Below, piece by piece: positions 17,738 through 26,320 of a stretch of DNA of 64,000 nt (the first letter of the stretch is position 1; each line of letters starts with the position of its first letter). The notes beneath the pieces are model-generated. The model searched no databases and had not been told where the DNA came from. It worked only from the letters and a program-made list of their open reading frames with translations. Made by a program: the position numbers and the translations under genes. Source of the stretch: JAKAXS01 sp041940525 (lineage in GTDB: Bacteria; Pseudomonadota; Alphaproteobacteria; Rhizobiales; Hyphomicrobiaceae); assembly GCA_041940525.1 (NCBI GenBank), contig JBGTSB010000002.1:1-64000 (forward strand), given 5' to 3'.

Positions 17738-18239
17738 TTAGTACTACCCGCTCGGAATTGGGATTGTTTATTAAACCGAATATCCCCGGCTCGCCAACCC
17801 CAGTTGATCACCCTGCCTCAGTACGCCGCAGCTCCCCCAGGAACAGCACGCCAGTCGGCATGTTTTAAATCGTCCCGTTCAATACTAGATCCGCCGGAAG
17901 ACCCGCACCGGCCAAAACCTTAATTCCCACACATTTGTGCATTGCACAATGGCCTTGGCGAGATGTCAGGTTGACGCATCACTGATGTACACTTTGCACG
18001 TCCACAGAATCTCAGAAGCCCTAAGGAAGCTTGAACAATTCCGCCGCACCCGGAGGGCCTAATGCTGGCCATTTACGGCAAAAGCTTGACCCAGAGTGTA
18101 CCAACTCGTCGCACTGGGGATGAGTTCTTGGTCCTGTCACCGTTCAGGCTATAGTTGGTTTTAATGGGGTGTTTGCGGCCGCACCGGCTGGAAAGTCCTT
18201 GAATTTTTTCAGCACGAGCGCCAGCCGAGGATCAGCAAT
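17738..18239. other. 500-base spacer without a gene
   Basis: Divergent spacer between the hydrolase and the 617-residue membrane protein. No convincing coding frame. The only notable structure is the perfect palindrome at 17935-17949. Confidence 0.5.
17935..17949. promoter_or_regulatory. palindrome TTGTGCA-T-TGCACAA
   Basis: A perfect 15-base inverted repeat with 7-base arms, about 200 bases before the hydrolase start and 290 before the membrane-protein start. Its form (TGCANTGCA core) resembles a dimeric-regulator site; PhaR-type polyhydroxybutyrate regulators bind TGC/GCA-rich repeats, but I cannot assign it. Confidence 0.4.
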
Positions 18240-20093
18240 TTGCCGCCTGGATATTTTCGCAACACGATCTCGGTGATTTTGGCTGCGGCCATCGCTCAGG
18301 CTCACTGCGTGCCCGCATTGGCACAGGCTACCCCACGAAGCGTCACCCAAGAAGATTACGAAGCCTGCCAGGCTGGCGACGAGCAAGCCTTCCAAGCTGC
18401 GATCGAGAAAATCACCATCTCGGCCATGAAAACCGGCCTTCAGGGAACGGACTATGTCGCCGCCGTCGACACGCAATGGCGCGCCCTCGGCATGGACGCG
18501 ATCATCGACAAGCGCGTCGACATCGCCGTCAAGGAGGTGCAGGACGAAACGAGCCTCGGCACCCGCATTCAGTCCCTCGGCAACAAGGAGAAAGCGCAGG
18601 AGCTGGCCACCAAGGTCGCTGAACGCGTCTATCGTTCACAGGCTGTCACTGGCGCCATTGAAAAGCTCGCCGAAGGGGTCGGCAAGAGCATAGGCGACCG
18701 AATCGAGCTCGCCAGCCAAGACGCGGCCGCACCGGCGCTGGAATGTCTGCAAGCGTTCCTCGGCAAACGCTACGGCCGGACCGTTGCCGACGTTGTCTCC
18801 GGCAATGCGGCCACCGAATTCGGCCTCGATCCCGACAAGGCCACCGCCAGCATCTCGGCCGGATCCGTCCTCAAGCGCTCATCGGGCGGCATCACAGGCG
18901 CCGCGATTTTGATTGTGCGCCGTCAGCTGGCCAACATGGCCCGCCGCATCGGCCAGCGTATTGTCGGCGCTGTGCTCTCAAGACTGGTATCCGTCGTTGC
19001 AGGTGGCATCGGCCTGGTACTCATCGCCAAGGATATCTGGGATCTTCGCAACGGCGTCTTGCCGATCATAGGCGAAGAAATGAAGGCACCGGCCACCAAG
19101 CAAATGGTCCGCCAGGAACTGGCTAAGAGCCTTTCGGAGCAAATCGCACAGCACGTCAACGAGATCGGCTCAAAGGCGGCCAAGCACGTCGTCGAAGTCT
19201 GGCGCGAGTTCCGCCGCGCCCACCTGAAAGCTTTGGAACTGGCCGACAGCAACGAAACCTTCCGCGCGTTCCTGGGCAACGTCAGCCCGCAAGCCTTCGC
19301 CCGTTTGGATGAAGTCGTCAGCCTCGTCCTGCGCGCAGAAGGTGAAAAAGGCATCCTTGAAAGACTGGACGACGGCACGCTCACGACCGCAGTGCACAAA
19401 ATGCCGGAACCGGCCATGACCATCGCCCGCGAGTTGCGCGCAATCGAGCCAGCTTTGAAATGGAGCGCTATTTCCGGAGAAAACCTGGACAAGGTTGTCA
19501 GCTACGAAATCTATCGGCGCAATCAACCGCAGTCGTTCACACAAGCCTCGCTGTCCCGCCTGTTCGAGGTCGATGACCGGCTAGCCGTCACCCGCCTCGC
19601 TGCCCTCAATAGAGCCGCCCGCGACACGCTCTTCGAGCTGCAGCCGGCCCCGCTCAAAAGCTTGGCCCGCGCACTCAGCGAACCCGAACTCGAAACACTC
19701 GCCGCCTACCTCACCGGCTTGAAGGAACAACCACGCAAGCGCGTTTTAGAAGCAGTCGCGGCTGATCCGGTGAAAATGCGCAAGATGGCCCCTGTGCGCG
19801 TGCGTAAAGCCATCCTGGCCAGCTCCGATCAGTCTGCGGCCATTGACATGTTTTTGCGCACGCCCCAGGCCAACACCGCCAAGCAAGTCTTCAACGACTT
19901 CGTACTCGCCTGGGAAGGGCGCATCAGCCCGTTGTTGATCTGGGAACGCCATCCGCTGGCGACAGTGCTTCTAGGACTGGCCCTGCTGTTCGGCCTGCTG
20001 ATCCTCCGGCGCCTGCTGTTTCCGCGCAAGCGTAAGCCGCCAACGCCACCCTCTACACCGCCAGAGGACGCCTCCCAACCTGCGGCAAGCTGA
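18240..20093 (+). CDS. conserved hypothetical membrane-anchored protein
   Basis: I do not recognise this 617-residue protein. Visible features are a signal-type segment (about 11-30), a long helical region, a Gly/Ala-rich hydrophobic stretch (about 215-280, containing VVAGGIGLVLIAKDIWDL) that could insert in the membrane, and a single strong C-terminal transmembrane helix (about 575-595, TVLLGLALLFGLLILRRLLF) followed by a basic, Pro-rich tail. This suggests a mostly periplasmic helical body with a C-terminal anchor and a short cytoplasmic tail. The start is a TTG at 18240 with a GAGG box about 9 bases upstream. It appears to stand alone. Confidence 0.75.
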   Translation: MPPGYFRNTISVILAAAIAQAHCVPALAQATPRSVTQEDYEACQAGDEQAFQAAIEKITISAMKTGLQGTDYVAAVDTQWRALGMDAIIDKRVDIAVKEVQDETSLGTRIQSLGNKEKAQELATKVAERVYRSQAVTGAIEKLAEGVGKSIGDRIELASQDAAAPALECLQAFLGKRYGRTVADVVSGNAATEFGLDPDKATASISAGSVLKRSSGGITGAAILIVRRQLANMARRIGQRIVGAVLSRLVSVVAGGIGLVLIAKDIWDLRNGVLPIIGEEMKAPATKQMVRQELAKSLSEQIAQHVNEIGSKAAKHVVEVWREFRRAHLKALELADSNETFRAFLGNVSPQAFARLDEVVSLVLRAEGEKGILERLDDGTLTTAVHKMPEPAMTIARELRAIEPALKWSAISGENLDKVVSYEIYRRNQPQSFTQASLSRLFEVDDRLAVTRLAALNRAARDTLFELQPAPLKSLARALSEPELETLAAYLTGLKEQPRKRVLEAVAADPVKMRKMAPVRVRKAILASSDQSAAIDMFLRTPQANTAKQVFNDFVLAWEGRISPLLIWERHPLATVLLGLALLFGLLILRRLLFPRKRKPPTPPSTPPEDASQPAAS

Positions 20094-20275
20094 CACGATT
20101 AGCCCGCAAAACCCCGGCTTGCCGCTATTTCGCCACGGCACGGCGGCCAATACCCACAGGCCAGCCCAGCAGGACATGCTGTTTTGGTAACCCGCTGCTA
20201 TAAGCGCCGGTGGAAACAAATCTGATTCGCCCACAACACTGCTGGGGATGGGCGCCTGACTTGGGGGAGTTTGAA

Positions 20276-20452
20276 ATGGTCCTAAAAGCACCAGGCATTG
20301 TTACATTCATGCTGTCCGTCGTTCTGACGGTCGCGACACTCATCAACTTTTTCTTTAGCTCGCAGATTCCGATCCTGACGGGCAATGAAATGTGGGCCTT
20401 CTTGGCCGCCCAAGTGATCCTGGTCATGGGCTGCATTATGCGCGGTTTGTAA
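20276..20452 (+). CDS. small membrane protein of unknown function
   Basis: A 58-residue protein with two predicted transmembrane helices (about 7-27 and 38-56) separated by a short loop. The ATG at 20276 has an excellent GGGGGAG site 6 bases upstream, which favours this start over an in-frame alternative at 20210. It has no cysteines suggesting an enzyme and no family I know. Its context is a cluster of small genes between the 617-residue protein and pabBC. Confidence 0.6.
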   Translation: MVLKAPGIVTFMLSVVLTVATLINFFFSSQIPILTGNEMWAFLAAQVILVMGCIMRGL

Positions 20453-20550
20453 GCACGCAACACGAATCTGCCGGTCACCGATGTGCGCTACTGTCGCGCG
20501 ACAGCTAGCGCCCTGGTAACACCACGCGGTCGGCGGCAACTACTTGAGTC

Positions 20551-20811
20551 ATGAACAAAACGCCCGCAGAACAGCAATCGCTTTCCTATCGCATCCGGCG
20601 CTACTCCCGTGGCATCGCGGTTGCGTTGGCGTTGACGATTGCCTCCGCCCTCTTTTTCTTTGCGGCGACGATGGTCGAAGGCCATCGCGGGTTGCTGGCC
20701 GAGTCCGACAAGGCTGGAGACGCTAAATCGGAAAAAGCGGTCAGCCCGCCGCGCGGCTTGGGCCCCGAGCTTCCAGCAAGCAGACACATCCATAAAACCA
20801 AGGCTCCCTAA
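20551..20811 (+). CDS. possible small single-pass membrane protein
   Basis: An 86-residue frame with a basic N-terminus (SLSYRIRRYSRG), one clear transmembrane helix (about 21-42, IAVALALTIASALFFFAATM) and a charged, Pro-rich C-terminus. No family is recognised. An opposite-strand frame overlaps it but has no such organisation. The start ATG at 20551 has no strong ribosome site, so existence as a gene is moderately likely only. Confidence 0.4.
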   Translation: MNKTPAEQQSLSYRIRRYSRGIAVALALTIASALFFFAATMVEGHRGLLAESDKAGDAKSEKAVSPPRGLGPELPASRHIHKTKAP

Positions 20812-20830
20812 AAAGCAGCCTTTGCAAAAT

Positions 20831-22690
20831 TTATCTTGGCTTGGTTTGCAGCGGTTGCGCCGGCATAAGGCCTCGCACGGAATTACCAAGGTATATCGCC
20901 TCGGCGCTCCAAAGGTCATCCTCTGTCAGCACCGCTTCGCGAACCTTGCCTTGCGCCAGAAGGTCTGCCCGCAGCACGCCCGGCAACAAGCCGCTGCTCA
21001 GCGCCGGCGTCAGCAGTTCGCCATCCTTCGATAGAAAGATGTTCGTCCGGCTGCCCTCGGCCAGCTCACCGCGCTCATTCAAATAGATAACTTCGTCTGC
21101 CCCTGCCGTGTCCGAGTAGTGCTTCCACTCACCGTCATACAGATCGCGCCGTGTCGTCTTGTGATAGAGAAATGCGTCCGCGCTGTTTACGCGCGAGGGC
21201 GACATTACGAACCGCATAGGCGGCGGCTCGGCCGGAGCAGCCTCCAGCGGTGTCACCCCGATCGTCACGTCACCATCTTCAGCCAGAGTCATCCGCACGC
21301 GCGCACGCGGGGCCTCCAGCCCGGCAACGGCCTCGTCCAGTTGCGCCCTGACCGTGGCAGGATCGCACGTGTAGCCAAAGTACTTCGCTGACGCCTGTAA
21401 TCGGTCCATGTGCCCGTGCAAGAGCACATATCCACTGCCGGCCTCCCACATCAGCGTTTCTATCAGTTCGAAGGTCTTTGGCGGGTCGGTCAAAAACTTC
21501 ATCTTGAGCAGGCACTCGGCGTACTCACGCCCGCCATCGGAATCATAAACGACGCCGGAGCCGATCCCCATCTCGCCGCGCCCGTCTCGGAACACCACCG
21601 GCGAGCGGATCGCTACGTTAAAGTTCGCGTCTCCATCAGGCTGAATATGGCCAATCGCGCCGCAGTAGACGCCGCGAGCCTCGGTCTCCAGTCCAGCGAT
21701 CAATTCCATCGCCCGGATTTTCGGCGCGCCGATAACCGAGCCTGGCGGGAAAATCGCCCGAACCAAATCGCTCAGGCTAACGTCATCGCGAAGCTTGGCA
21801 CGAACACCGGAGGTCATCTGATGCAACGTCCTGAACGTCTCAACCGTAAACAGGTCAGTCACTTCGACACTGCCCGTTTCGGCCATACGTCCAAGATCGT
21901 TGCGCATCAGATCCACGATCATCAGGTTTTCGGCGCGCTGTTTTACGTCGCTAGACAGAATGTGCTTGGCCTGCGCATCCGCTTCCGGCGTGCCCGCACG
22001 AGACGCTGTGCCCTTCATCGGCCGCGTCTCAACCACGCGGCCCTTCTGCGCAACAAACAACTCTGGTGAGGCCGAAAGCACCGTCACCGAACCCGTATCG
22101 ACGATCGCGCCATAGGCCACACGCTGGCGCCGGCGCATGTCGCGATAAAATGTCAGCGGCGAGCCAGACAATTTAAAGCGTGCCTTGAACGTCAGGTTCA
22201 GCTGATAGATGTCGCCGGACCGGATCTTCTCCTGCACTTCTGAAAAGCGCTTCAAATAGTCGTCCCGGCTCCAGGCATGCGTCACGGATGTGAACTCATA
22301 GCTGCCCGAACGCGTATGCGTGCCGAGCCAATGATCGACATCCGCCTCCGACATCTGCCGTGGCGAGTCGTACAAACCAAACCACAACAGCGGAACGCTA
22401 AGCTTGTCCGGCATCAGTGCTGCCAGCTTCGGCTCCAGTGCATAGCCGAGCTCATAGGCAAAGAAGCCGGCTGCGTGCAGCCCGCTTGCCAGCGCATCTT
22501 CCAGCCGCTGCAAAGCCCCCGGTACTTCATCCGGACTGAACGCCGCAACAACATCCCTGGGCTGATGGAACAGGAGCGATGGCGCGCCGTCGCGCGAGCT
22601 ATTATCGAGGAGCACGAACGTCTCCTCTAACCCATCCAGAACGGCTGCCTGGCCTAAGGCGCTGTGTTTGCTGCGATCTGCAGGCGTCAT
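20831..22690 (-). CDS. pabBC: fused aminodeoxychorismate synthase component I / aminodeoxychorismate lyase
   Basis: A bifunctional folate-pathway enzyme of about 619 residues that makes 4-amino-4-deoxychorismate and converts it to p-aminobenzoate. The N-terminal chorismate-binding half contains RPMKGTASR, AENLMIVDLMRNDLGR and FPPGSVIGAPKIRAMELI. The C-terminal half is a class IV PLP fold with the lysine in AFLYHKTTRRDLYD, ending with the EGSRTNIFLSKDGELLTPAL signature. The PabA glutaminase is not adjacent. I use the ATG at 22690; the frame is open further upstream to 22795 and the exact start is uncertain. Confidence 0.9.
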   Translation of the reverse strand: MTPADRSKHSALGQAAVLDGLEETFVLLDNSSRDGAPSLLFHQPRDVVAAFSPDEVPGALQRLEDALASGLHAAGFFAYELGYALEPKLAALMPDKLSVPLLWFGLYDSPRQMSEADVDHWLGTHTRSGSYEFTSVTHAWSRDDYLKRFSEVQEKIRSGDIYQLNLTFKARFKLSGSPLTFYRDMRRRQRVAYGAIVDTGSVTVLSASPELFVAQKGRVVETRPMKGTASRAGTPEADAQAKHILSSDVKQRAENLMIVDLMRNDLGRMAETGSVEVTDLFTVETFRTLHQMTSGVRAKLRDDVSLSDLVRAIFPPGSVIGAPKIRAMELIAGLETEARGVYCGAIGHIQPDGDANFNVAIRSPVVFRDGRGEMGIGSGVVYDSDGGREYAECLLKMKFLTDPPKTFELIETLMWEAGSGYVLLHGHMDRLQASAKYFGYTCDPATVRAQLDEAVAGLEAPRARVRMTLAEDGDVTIGVTPLEAAPAEPPPMRFVMSPSRVNSADAFLYHKTTRRDLYDGEWKHYSDTAGADEVIYLNERGELAEGSRTNIFLSKDGELLTPALSSGLLPGVLRADLLAQGKVREAVLTEDDLWSAEAIYLGNSVRGLMPAQPLQTKPR

Positions 22691-23094
22691 CCCGGCAACC
22701 CGTTCGCCACCCCGGCTGACGGGGGAGCGCTTGTTAATTGAAATATGACTTGCCAAAACATATAGGACGAAAGGCGAGCGGCGGCCAATTTGCAATCTGT
22801 CTAGCAGGCGTCAAGCGAACGCATTATTTTTGTGTCTTCTCTCGTCAACCGGGCTTCACAAAGCAGAATTTCATGCTATAGAGGCGCTCATCAGCCGCCT
22901 CATTCGACCGGGGCGGCTTTCGCTTCCGCACTGAAGCGTCCCGCTCCAAAAAGCCCAGGACCTTCAACGGCCAGCCGGAATGGCCGGATATTACGCGGAA
23001 ACGCAGCTGGATCAGTTCATCGCTTGCCGGGAACGCAATCCAGCTCCTGACTTTGCAGTGTTCACAACAACTGTGTCAGGCCCGTCTTTGGTGA
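22691..23094. other. gene-free region upstream of the initiator tRNA
   Basis: About 400 bases between the pabBC start and tRNA-fMet. A plausible housekeeping promoter reading rightward is TTCACA at 22855 and TATAGA at 22877, with 16 bases between; it would give a long leader before the tRNA. No coding frame with family features is visible. Confidence 0.4.
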
Positions 23095-23171
<77 letters not shown>

Positions 23172-23281
23172 AGATATTCCCAGAGAGCGCAGCGCTTCCG
23201 TGCGCCTAATCCGTGCTACATTGCCGCGTTTCGCTGTCCAAATCTCTCGTCGGCAGCCAGCGAAGAAATCGAGGGCAATGA

Positions 23282-23539
23282 ATGCCATCCAAATCGATCT
23301 CCAGCGGCGTAGTCCACAAGCTTCCTGCCGATTTGCGCAAGGCTCTCCGTGCAGATACTGAAGCGCTTGCAACATGGGAAGACATTACACCTTTGGCGCG
23401 CAACGAGTGGATCTGTTGGATTGAGTCCGCCAAGAAATTGAAAACGCGAAAGCGGCGCATCGCGTGGGGGTGCTCTGATTTGAAAGCGGGCAAACGCCGC
23501 CCGTGTTGCTGGCCAGGATGTTCGCACCGCCATGTTTGA
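23282..23539 (+). CDS. YdeI/OmpD-associated family small protein
   Basis: An 85-residue protein with the core of the YdeI/OmpD-associated (bacteriocin-protection-like) family: LPADLRKALRADTEALATWE, then ARNEWICWIESAKKLKTRKRRI. In longer relatives this helical domain is C-terminal to another domain; here it stands alone. The C-terminus is unusually Cys-rich (WGCSDL, PCCWPGC), possibly metal binding or simply divergent. Its stop overlaps the start of the dehalogenase gene by 8 bases, so the two may be co-translated. Function unknown. Confidence 0.6.
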   Translation: MPSKSISSGVVHKLPADLRKALRADTEALATWEDITPLARNEWICWIESAKKLKTRKRRIAWGCSDLKAGKRRPCCWPGCSHRHV

Positions 23540-24425
23540 CAGTTTCCGCAGCGAGGTCATCGACGCGGGCAACGGCGTATCGATCTTTGCGCGCGTGGGT
23601 GGCAAAGGGCCGCCGCTGCTGTTGCTGCATGGCTATCCGCAAACGCACGTCTGTTGGCGCAAGGTCGCGCCCGTGTTGGCGGAACACTTCACCGTAGTCG
23701 TCACGGACCTGAGAGGATACGGCCAGTCCGGCAAGCCACCGTCAGATCCGGAGCACGCGAGCTATTCCAAACGTGCGATGGCGCAAGACCAGGTGCGAGT
23801 GATGGCAGCGCTCGGCTTTGAGCAGTTCTATCTCGCGGGGCATGATCGCGGTGGCCGCGTCGCGCACCGGCTAGCGCTCGATCATCCCGATTCCGTGCGC
23901 CGGCTCGCCGTTCTCGACATCGCGCCGACCGCTGCAATGTATGCCGCAACCGACCGCGCGTTCGCCCAAGCCTATTACCACTGGTTCTTCCTGATCCAAC
24001 CCGCGGACCTTCCGGAAAGGCTTATAGGCGCAGACCCAGAATATTACCTGCGCAAGACGCTTGGCGGCTGGAGCAAGCGTGAAGGCGTTTTCGATGAAGC
24101 CGCCATGGACGCCTACGTCGCCGCATTCTCAAACGCGGAAGCCATCCACGCCGCCTGCGAAGACTATCGCGCATCAGCCACGATCGACTTGATCCACGAC
24201 GAGGAAGACTCACGCGCCGGGCGCGGCATCACCCAACCGTTGCTCGCCCTATGGGGTAGACGTGGCGTCGTCGGCAAACAGTTCGATGTGCCAGCCCTAT
24301 GGCGCGCGGCCTCAAAGTCCACCGTCGAGACCCAGTCCCTCGACTGCGGTCACTTCCTGCCCGAAGAACAGCCCGAAGAAACCATTGCGGCCCTAGGCCA
24401 GTTCTTCGCCGCCGAAGAAGGCTGA
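23532..24425 (+). CDS. haloacetate (probably fluoroacetate) dehalogenase
   Basis: A 297-residue alpha/beta hydrolase that hydrolyses the carbon-halogen bond of haloacetates. The nucleophile is Asp105 in AGHDRGGR rather than a Ser. The residues known from the Rhodopseudomonas palustris fluoroacetate dehalogenase are all present with a near-constant offset: carboxylate-binding Arg106 and Arg109, halide-binding His150, Trp151 and Tyr212, acid Asp129, base His274 in CGHFLPEE. The substrate-tunnel sequence IGADPEYYLRKTLGGW is also family-like. It follows the YdeI-like gene with an 8-base overlap. Fluoroacetate versus chloroacetate preference needs assay. Confidence 0.85.
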   Translation: MFDSFRSEVIDAGNGVSIFARVGGKGPPLLLLHGYPQTHVCWRKVAPVLAEHFTVVVTDLRGYGQSGKPPSDPEHASYSKRAMAQDQVRVMAALGFEQFYLAGHDRGGRVAHRLALDHPDSVRRLAVLDIAPTAAMYAATDRAFAQAYYHWFFLIQPADLPERLIGADPEYYLRKTLGGWSKREGVFDEAAMDAYVAAFSNAEAIHAACEDYRASATIDLIHDEEDSRAGRGITQPLLALWGRRGVVGKQFDVPALWRAASKSTVETQSLDCGHFLPEEQPEETIAALGQFFAAEEG

Positions 24426-24448
24426 CATCGGTTCGTTGACCTACCGAC

Positions 24449-25300
24449 CTACCCCTGCTCTGATGCCAAAGCGGGCTGGCGGGCATGGGACATCGGCACG
24501 AAGGGGACCTCCCCTTGGGTAATCCTGTCAGCGAAGCATATGCTGGCGATGCCGTAGCGGTTCAGAAGTTCATGGTCTTCATTCGCACGGAATTCTGCCT
24601 GTTGAGACGGCGAAGACAAATACTTGCCAATTAGCACTGGCAAGCGAATACACCTGAGCTTTCTTTTTAGAAGAATGCTCCAGAACAAGGCATCGCCGAC
24701 GGACTTAATGAGCGAGCCATCAGCAAAATAGCTTGGGTAGAATTTTCCAACAGCCTGCGCATGCCAAAGTGTAGCCGGTCCATATGTGCCACGTTCACCG
24801 GTACCAGAGCCAAGCCGGAGACGAGGATGAGCTTTCGGTGGCCAATCGGGTACGAACTGCGACGCGACCGTGAGCGGCGCTGTAAACGGCTCATCAAGAT
24901 GCGAATCGTCGAAGGTGACAAGCCACTCACCACCAACCATATGGGCCGATGAGGCATATGAAACACCAATCATCAGCTCGATAGCGTTGGTCGCCAACCT
25001 GTCATCGAGATTAAGGTTCATCACGAAAATAGACGGGTTCAATGCGACAGCAGCCGACCAGGCCTCGTAAATCGAAAGAGGCCCTGAAAAAACATAACAA
25101 TCAGCGTCAACCCAATCAGGTGGCGTGTCACCATTGTCAAAGATGTAAATTATGCGGACCTTGATACTCTGTCGCCGCAAGTTGGAATAGTGGGACTTCA
25201 ATAGCCCTAACTTATTGGGTTGGCGATGCCAGACCGCGCAAAACACTGAAACAGTCGCCCCATCGGCATCGCTCTGGGATCTGGTTTGGGTGTAGTACAT
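24449..25300 (-). CDS. glycosyltransferase-like protein
   Basis: A 283-residue cytoplasmic protein with a GT-A-like start (ATVSVFCAVWHRQPNKLGLL, then LRRQSIKVRIIYIFDNGD) and a possible metal-binding Asp pair in MNLNLDDRLATNA. Later segments (GTYGPATLWHAQAVGKF, GDALFWSILLKR) fit family-2-type glycosyltransferases that extend polysaccharide chains. I choose the ATG at 25300, with AGAGGAAC upstream, over an alternative start at 25339. It stands at the edge of the polysaccharide locus, divergent from the epimerase gene. The sugar donor is unknown. Confidence 0.6.
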   Translation of the reverse strand: MYYTQTRSQSDADGATVSVFCAVWHRQPNKLGLLKSHYSNLRRQSIKVRIIYIFDNGDTPPDWVDADCYVFSGPLSIYEAWSAAVALNPSIFVMNLNLDDRLATNAIELMIGVSYASSAHMVGGEWLVTFDDSHLDEPFTAPLTVASQFVPDWPPKAHPRLRLGSGTGERGTYGPATLWHAQAVGKFYPSYFADGSLIKSVGDALFWSILLKRKLRCIRLPVLIGKYLSSPSQQAEFRANEDHELLNRYGIASICFADRITQGEVPFVPMSHARQPALASEQG

Positions 25301-25528
25301 GTTGCAAAGGTTCCTCTGCGCAAGGCTCACGCATGGCACACCGACTACCGCTACGACTCTGGATGATGGTTCGAGTCAAACCTTAGATTTTAAATGGGCT
25401 TTAGGCAATTGTTCAGAGCAAGTCTTTGCTTAGTTTTCGTCCTCATCCATGCAATTTGAGAACATTGGAAGCCATCTGGAGAAGAGCGCTTTGACGGGAT
25501 TGAATTCGCCAACAGATTGGGTTGCGCG

Positions 25529-26320
25529 ATGCACGTCTTGGTAACAGGGGCTGGCGGTATCTTGGGACGCCATGCCGTCCGTCATCTTTCAAAGATGCTG
25601 CCTAACGCGATAGTCACCCGCAATAGGGCCGACTTGACGGATCCGGCAGCCACGAAGGCGATGATCGCTAGCTGCGGGTCCATAGATAAGGTCATTCATC
25701 TCGCCGCGATGGTTCCGGTCACATCTGTCAAGGCAGATCCCGCCCTCGCCTATGCCGTGAATGTTGGCGGCACGGTCAATTTGTTGTCTGCACTGAAAGG
25801 AAGCGGCGCGTCATTCCTTTTCTGTTCCTCCAGCCACATCTACGCTCCTTCGAGCGCGCCGATTTCAGAACAGGATGCCAAAGGGCCCGTCTCACTTTAT
25901 GGCCGCACAAAATGGGCCGCGGAAAAAGCCGCCAGTGACATTTGTTCGGCAACTGGCCGAGACTTTCTTGCTACACGCGTTTTTTCCATCCACGATTCTG
26001 CTCAGACGGGATCCTACTTGCGTCCCTCAATCACTCGCCGTCTAGCGACAGAGGACTTGTCGCAGACCTTTGAACTCCCGGGTGGAAATAGCGTCCGTGA
26101 CTTCTTGACAGCAGAGCGCGCAGCCGAACTTGTCGTAAGACTTGCATTGTGTAACGCAACCGGCCCAATCAACGTGGCCTCCGGCAAAGGCATGCAAGTT
26201 CGCGATTTTGTGCAACACTTAAGTCCGCAGCCGCTCGATATCGTTGCAACAGGCCAGGCCGACACGCTTGTAGCGGACATTTCCCGGCTAAAAAAGATCC
26301 TAGGAGACCTTGATGGCTGA
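25529..26320 (+). CDS. NAD-dependent epimerase/dehydratase (SDR)
   Basis: A 263-residue short-chain dehydrogenase/reductase of the extended, nucleotide-sugar type. The dinucleotide motif is VTGAGGILGRH at the N-terminus, the catalytic Tyr-Lys pair is in LYGRTKWAAEKA, and the preceding Ser is in CSSSHIYAP. NVGGTVNLL and NSVRDFLTAERAAEL are typical of sugar epimerases. The ATG at 25529 is preferred; a TTG at 25517 is open in frame. It overlaps the following glycosyltransferase start by 8 bases, placing it in the polysaccharide operon. The substrate is unknown. Confidence 0.8.
   Translation: MHVLVTGAGGILGRHAVRHLSKMLPNAIVTRNRADLTDPAATKAMIASCGSIDKVIHLAAMVPVTSVKADPALAYAVNVGGTVNLLSALKGSGASFLFCSSSHIYAPSSAPISEQDAKGPVSLYGRTKWAAEKAASDICSATGRDFLATRVFSIHDSAQTGSYLRPSITRRLATEDLSQTFELPGGNSVRDFLTAERAAELVVRLALCNATGPINVASGKGMQVRDFVQHLSPQPLDIVATGQADTLVADISRLKKILGDLDG

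Noticed and set aside
20488..20919. Minus-strand frame of 143 codons
   Set aside because: It overlaps both small plus-strand genes and the end of pabBC, with no recognisable domain or ribosome site; the plus-strand frames have membrane-protein organisation instead.
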